A stretch of DNA of 57,376 nt, from NCBI RefSeq assembly GCF_024606225.1, contig NZ_JAGRPU010000035.1, forward strand, positions 1 through 57,376. Direction: 5' to 3'. Numbering within the stretch: the stretch's first letter is position 1; each line of letters begins with the position of its first letter. Source of the DNA: Endozoicomonas sp. ISHI1 (GTDB lineage Bacteria > Pseudomonadota > Gammaproteobacteria > Pseudomonadales > Endozoicomonadaceae). The position numbers and the translations under genes were made by a program. Below, piece after piece: positions 54,215 to 57,376 of the stretch. The notes beneath the pieces are model-generated. The model ran no database searches. It was not told where the DNA came from and worked only from the letters and a program-made list of their open reading frames with translations.

Positions 54215-56368
54215 TTATAGCGGACTCAGGTTAGCGTAAGCCATCATTAACCATTTTGAGCCTTCCGAATCAAAGTTCACCTGAACCCGAGCCTGACTGC
54301 CTTCACCCTCATAGTTCAGGACCACCCCTTCACCAAAGACATCGTGATGAACACGCTGACCCAACGCCAATCCATGGTCAGACTTTTGCACAGAAACCGG
54401 ACGAGTGATTGATCCACCCAAACGCACTTCCTGCAGCAACTCGCCGGGAATTTCCCGAATAAAGCGGGAAGGGCGGTTCATGGTGTCATTCCCGTAGAGT
54501 CTGCGATTCTCTGCGTAGGTGAGGTAGAGCTTTTCCATAGACCGGGTAATCCCGACATAACAGAGTCGTCTTTCTTCCTCCAGATTGCCTTCTTCCAGAG
54601 ACATCTTATGAGGGAACAGACCTTCTTCCAGACCGGCGAGAAAAACCAGAGGAAACTCCAACCCCTTGGCTGAGTGAAGAGTCATCATCTGAACACTGTC
54701 TGTGAACGCGTCAGCCTGATTTTCCCCTGCTTCCAGAGCAGCGTGGGCCAGAAATGCATCCAAAGGCGACATGGGCTCTGTCTCTTCATCCTGATCGATG
54801 TCGTCAATATCAAACTCGCTGCACGCGGTGACCAGTTCCTCCAGGTTTTCTACCCTGGCACGACCTTTTTCTCCTTTCTCTTTCTGATGATGATCTATCA
54901 GACCAGAGACGGATATTACATGGTCGGCCAATTCCCCCAGCTCCAGATCATCGCCTGAAATACCCAGGCTTTCTATCAGCTCAACAAACGCACCCAGAGA
55001 ATGGCCGGCTTTGCCACCCATGGCACTGGTCGCAACAACACTTTTGATGGCACCCCATAAACTCAGGCCTTGTGAACGGGCTGTTTCACGGAGTTTTTCA
55101 ACGGTTTTTTCACCAATGCCACGAGTAGGTATATTAATGACCCTTTCCAGGGAGGTGTCGTCATTGGGTGAGCTGACCAGTCTCAGATAGGCCATAGCAT
55201 TCTTGATTTCCGCCCGTTCAAAGAACCGCTGACCACCATAAATTCGATAGGGAATGGAAGCCCTGAGCATGGCTTCTTCCAGAATACGGGACTGGGCATT
55301 GGAGCGGTATAGTACCGCCATACCACTGCGAGCCATTCCCTGTTCAGAAGCCTCACGAATGCGATCGGTAATAAATCGGGCTTCATCCATCTCGTTAAAA
55401 CCGGCATAAAGCTGGATGGGCTCTCCCTCATTACCGCTCGTCCAAAGTTCTTTACCCAGCCGGTCCGGGTTATTGGCAATCACCGCATTGGCAGCACGAA
55501 GGATGTTGCTGGTAGAGCGGTAGTTCTGTTCAAGACGAATGGTTTCAGCTTTTGGGAAGTCTTTTGAGAATTGTCGTATGTTTTCAATACGGGCACCACG
55601 CCAGCCATAGATTGACTGATCGTCATCACCGACGATCATCATTTTGTCCTGATCACCAGTCAATATCCTTAACCAGGCGTACTGAATGGCGTTAGTATCC
55701 TGAAACTCGTCCACCAGCACATAACGGAATCGCTCTTGATAGTGCTGAAGAATATCCGATCTTTTCAGCCAGAGTTCATGTGAGCGTAAGAGCAGCTCAC
55801 CAAAATCAACAACTCCTGTCTGGTTACAGTAGTCTTGGTAAGCCCGATAAACATCCAGCATGGTTCTGTCAAAAGGATCATAGCCAGGTTCGATGTAGTC
55901 AGGCCTCAGCCCCTCATCTTTCTTACTATTGATGTACCACTGGGCCTGCCGGGGGGGCCACTTCTGTTCGTCCAGATTCATGGCCTTCATCAGACGTTTT
56001 ATCACCCTGAGCTGATCATCGCTGTCGAGTATCTGAAAGTTTTCGGGCAGGCCTGCATCCTTATAGTGAGCTCTCAACAACCGGTGAGCCAGTCCATGGA
56101 AAGTCCCTACCCACATGCCTCGCGGAGGAATCCCTAGCAGCTCTTCGATTCGGCTTCGCATTTCTGCGGCCGCCTTATTGGTAAAAGTCACCGCCATGAC
56201 AGAGTAGGGCGACATGCCTTCAGCCTGAATCAACCAGGCAATACGGTGCACGAGTACCCGGGTTTTACCACTGCCAGCACCTGCCAGAACCAGCAGTGAA
56301 CCCGGAGGGCTTGTGACCGCCTGTCGCTGGGCATCGTTCAGGGAGTCAATGATAGGGGTTACATCCAT
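54215..56368 (-). CDS. uvrD: DNA helicase II (UvrD)
   Basis: UvrD is the superfamily 1 3'-5' helicase of nucleotide-excision and mismatch repair. The product is about 717 residues with Walker A AGAGSGKTR, Q-motif DSLNDAQRQAV, Walker B VDEFQDTN, DDQSIYGWRGA and motif VI VGITRSMEKLYLTYAE, in the same order as in E. coli UvrD and with its C-terminal extension (LGQRVHHDVFGEGVV). UvrD is preferred over Rep because of this extension and the MDVTPIIDSLND start. Confidence 0.96.
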   Translation of the reverse strand: MDVTPIIDSLNDAQRQAVTSPPGSLLVLAGAGSGKTRVLVHRIAWLIQAEGMSPYSVMAVTFTNKAAAEMRSRIEELLGIPPRGMWVGTFHGLAHRLLRAHYKDAGLPENFQILDSDDQLRVIKRLMKAMNLDEQKWPPRQAQWYINSKKDEGLRPDYIEPGYDPFDRTMLDVYRAYQDYCNQTGVVDFGELLLRSHELWLKRSDILQHYQERFRYVLVDEFQDTNAIQYAWLRILTGDQDKMMIVGDDDQSIYGWRGARIENIRQFSKDFPKAETIRLEQNYRSTSNILRAANAVIANNPDRLGKELWTSGNEGEPIQLYAGFNEMDEARFITDRIREASEQGMARSGMAVLYRSNAQSRILEEAMLRASIPYRIYGGQRFFERAEIKNAMAYLRLVSSPNDDTSLERVINIPTRGIGEKTVEKLRETARSQGLSLWGAIKSVVATSAMGGKAGHSLGAFVELIESLGISGDDLELGELADHVISVSGLIDHHQKEKGEKGRARVENLEELVTACSEFDIDDIDQDEETEPMSPLDAFLAHAALEAGENQADAFTDSVQMMTLHSAKGLEFPLVFLAGLEEGLFPHKMSLEEGNLEEERRLCYVGITRSMEKLYLTYAENRRLYGNDTMNRPSRFIREIPGELLQEVRLGGSITRPVSVQKSDHGLALGQRVHHDVFGEGVVLNYEGEGSQARVQVNFDSEGSKWLMMAYANLSPL

Positions 56369-56640
56369 AGATGGCATTCTTTCCAGCTAGATAAACACTA
56401 TGCAGCCCGGCGGCTCAATCCGAAACCAGAGCTGTTAAGGAATTGTACAGGTTTTTAGCAAAATCGTCGTAAACTCTCATTTGGACGGTGGTTTACAACC
56501 ATTCTGCTAAAAATCTATTTTGTAGGATATATCTCACATACTTTGTCGTGTTTTTCTCTTGTTCTTCTCAAGCATTTTTCATAACTTCGTAACTGTCAGA
56601 AAGCATCATAAAAAAGAATAAAAAACAAAGGGGTGCCATC

Positions 56641-56820
56641 ATGGCTAACAAAGATACACAGCTCAAGAAAGATTATCTTCAGGAAGAAGAAATTATTCGA
56701 GACGATCTGCCTAACAAAGGTTCAAAACGTGCACTGCAGATTCGAAGAGCCCTGGAAGACAGGCAAGAAACCAAAAAACTCAGCTCCTTCTTTGGCGACA
56801 GCTATTGGGGCGATGTTTGA
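56641..56820 (+). CDS. small PA3496-like protein
   Basis: A 59-residue charged protein (MANKDTQLKKDYLQEEEIIR...SKRALQIRRALEDRQETKKL) ending SFFGDSYWGDV. The Arg-rich middle RRALEDxxExKKL is like the small PA3496 family of putative envelope proteins in pseudomonads. A strong AAAGGGG lies seven bases before ATG. It diverges from uvrD. Confidence 0.65.
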   Translation: MANKDTQLKKDYLQEEEIIRDDLPNKGSKRALQIRRALEDRQETKKLSSFFGDSYWGDV

Positions 56821-56831
56821 CCATCGATTTT

Positions 56832-56869
56832 TCAGCCCCTTATCAAGGAAGGTGTTGTAAAGGGGCTGA
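56832..56869. terminator. hairpin between the PA3496-like gene and its convergent neighbour
   Basis: TCAGCCCCTT and AAGGGGCTGA form a perfect 10-bp stem in the short gap between the two convergent genes. No T-run follows on either side, so its strength as a terminator is unclear. Confidence 0.5.
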
Positions 56870-56876
56870 GACTTTC

Positions 56877-57212
56877 CTAACCATTGTAGTGTTTACTTTC
56901 TTCCGCTTTCCCTAAGGCAATTCTGATATCACCCAACTTTCTCCCAATGGTGTATTCTGGCGGTTTCATCTCCATTGAACTGGTAATCCATACTGGCTGT
57001 TTAATATGAAAACAATGACCTTCTTCAGTCGTTAGCTTATAAGAGGGAAAAGCCAACACAAACTTTAACTGCAAACGACCATCTTCGTGCCTATGTATTT
57101 GTGTTTCACACTTCCTTTCCTGTGGAGCAATAACACGATGCACGCCCAGTTTTTCTTGAACCATAACACTCAAGGTATTGACCAATGGGTTGTATGGGCT
57201 TTGACTCACCAT
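56877..57212 (-). pseudogene. unknown gene, probably 5'-truncated by an IS607-type insertion
   Basis: A 111-codon frame (MVSQSPYNPLVNTLSVMVQE... with a Cys/His pattern CETQIHRHEDG). The reading frame stays open for 10 more codons upstream (PEALKGVLTD) and then hits a stop where AT-rich, IS-like sequence begins (about 57241). This suggests that the native N-terminus lies beyond the insertion. No family was recognised. It may still be an intact small gene starting at 57212. Confidence 0.5.
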
Positions 57213-57299
57213 ATCCGTCAGGACACCTTTCAGTGCTTCGGGTTAAAAAAGTTCGCAATAATCTATTATAATCTAAAGCTATCTAATATAATCTCAAGA

Positions 57300-57376
57300 A
57301 TGGATAAGAGATTAGTGAAGATAGGTGAGGCAGCTCGTTTACTTGGTACAGACCCAGTAACACTACGAAAATGGGA
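57300..57376 (+). mobile_element. tnpA: IS607-family element: start of serine recombinase TnpA
   Basis: The last 77 bases encode MDKRLVKIGEAARLLGTDPV and TLRKW, the MerR-type helix-turn-helix that opens IS607-family transposases (a serine recombinase domain would follow beyond the edge). Upstream, 57255-57295 contains short repeats (TATAATCT, ATAATCT) that fit the TnpA-binding repeats at element ends. The left end is probably near GGG at 57240-57242, matching the GG preference of the family. Confidence 0.8.

Overview
The window looks like the chromosome of a marine, host-associated gammaproteobacterium of the Endozoicomonas type (order Oceanospirillales). The housekeeping genes follow the Pseudomonas/Oceanospirillales order: rph-crc-pyrE, coaBC-dut-argB, radC-rpmB-rpmG, and ubiD-rho-trxA-ppx. 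Between them sit eukaryote-like genes (RING finger, F-box/WD40, ankyrin, immunoglobulin-like) and many decayed mobile elements. The genus is an inference from this combination. No rRNA gene body lies inside the window.

Layout. 1-210 is the promoter and antitermination leader of a ribosomal RNA operon that reads leftwards out of the window. 527-3333 is a complete beta-lysylation set for elongation factor P (epmA, efp, epmB). 3427-5557 holds a possible PilZ-domain protein and a small lipoprotein. 5600-13219 is a core block: yicC, rph, crc, pyrE, slmA, argB, dut, coaBC. At 13792-14577 a secreted RING-H2 protein gene interrupts the usual coaBC/radC junction. radC, rpmB and rpmG follow, with a likely attenuator in the rpmB leader.

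16391-19844 is an accessory patch: a dead trhP/yegQ fragment, a decayed REP-associated transposase with its REP palindrome, a large AT-rich ankyrin protein with a 666-bp internal duplication, and a group II intron reverse-transcriptase fragment. A DUF47/PhoU-like gene, an H-NS-like gene and queH come next. 22500-30287 holds three tandem F-box/WD40-like genes and an exported thioredoxin-reductase-like protein, all on the minus strand. 30608-46346 returns to core functions: glycerate kinase, endonuclease I, parC, a TetR regulator, fre, ubiD, rho, trxA, ppx, a Na/Pi cotransporter and a UbiF-like hydroxylase. 46544-54130 is again accessory: two unknown proteins, murI, an orphan TRAP binding protein, an Ig-domain membrane protein, a transposase fragment, and two small unknown genes, one just behind an 8-bp tandem repeat. 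uvrD and a small PA3496-like gene follow. The right edge is the start of an IS607-family insertion that appears to cut a minus-strand gene.

Main finding. The RING protein (CRLF), the first F-box/WD40 protein (CNIL) and the third (CRLF) end in what read as eukaryotic CaaX prenylation boxes. The RING gene and the third WD40 gene also share a nearly identical 27-nt stretch over their last codons and the start of the 3' flank, although they are 12 kb apart and otherwise unrelated. RING and F-box domains are both ubiquitin-ligase parts, so the set reads as a candidate family of secreted, host-lipidated ubiquitin-pathway effectors with an exchangeable CaaX tail, analogous to prenylated F-box effectors of Legionella.
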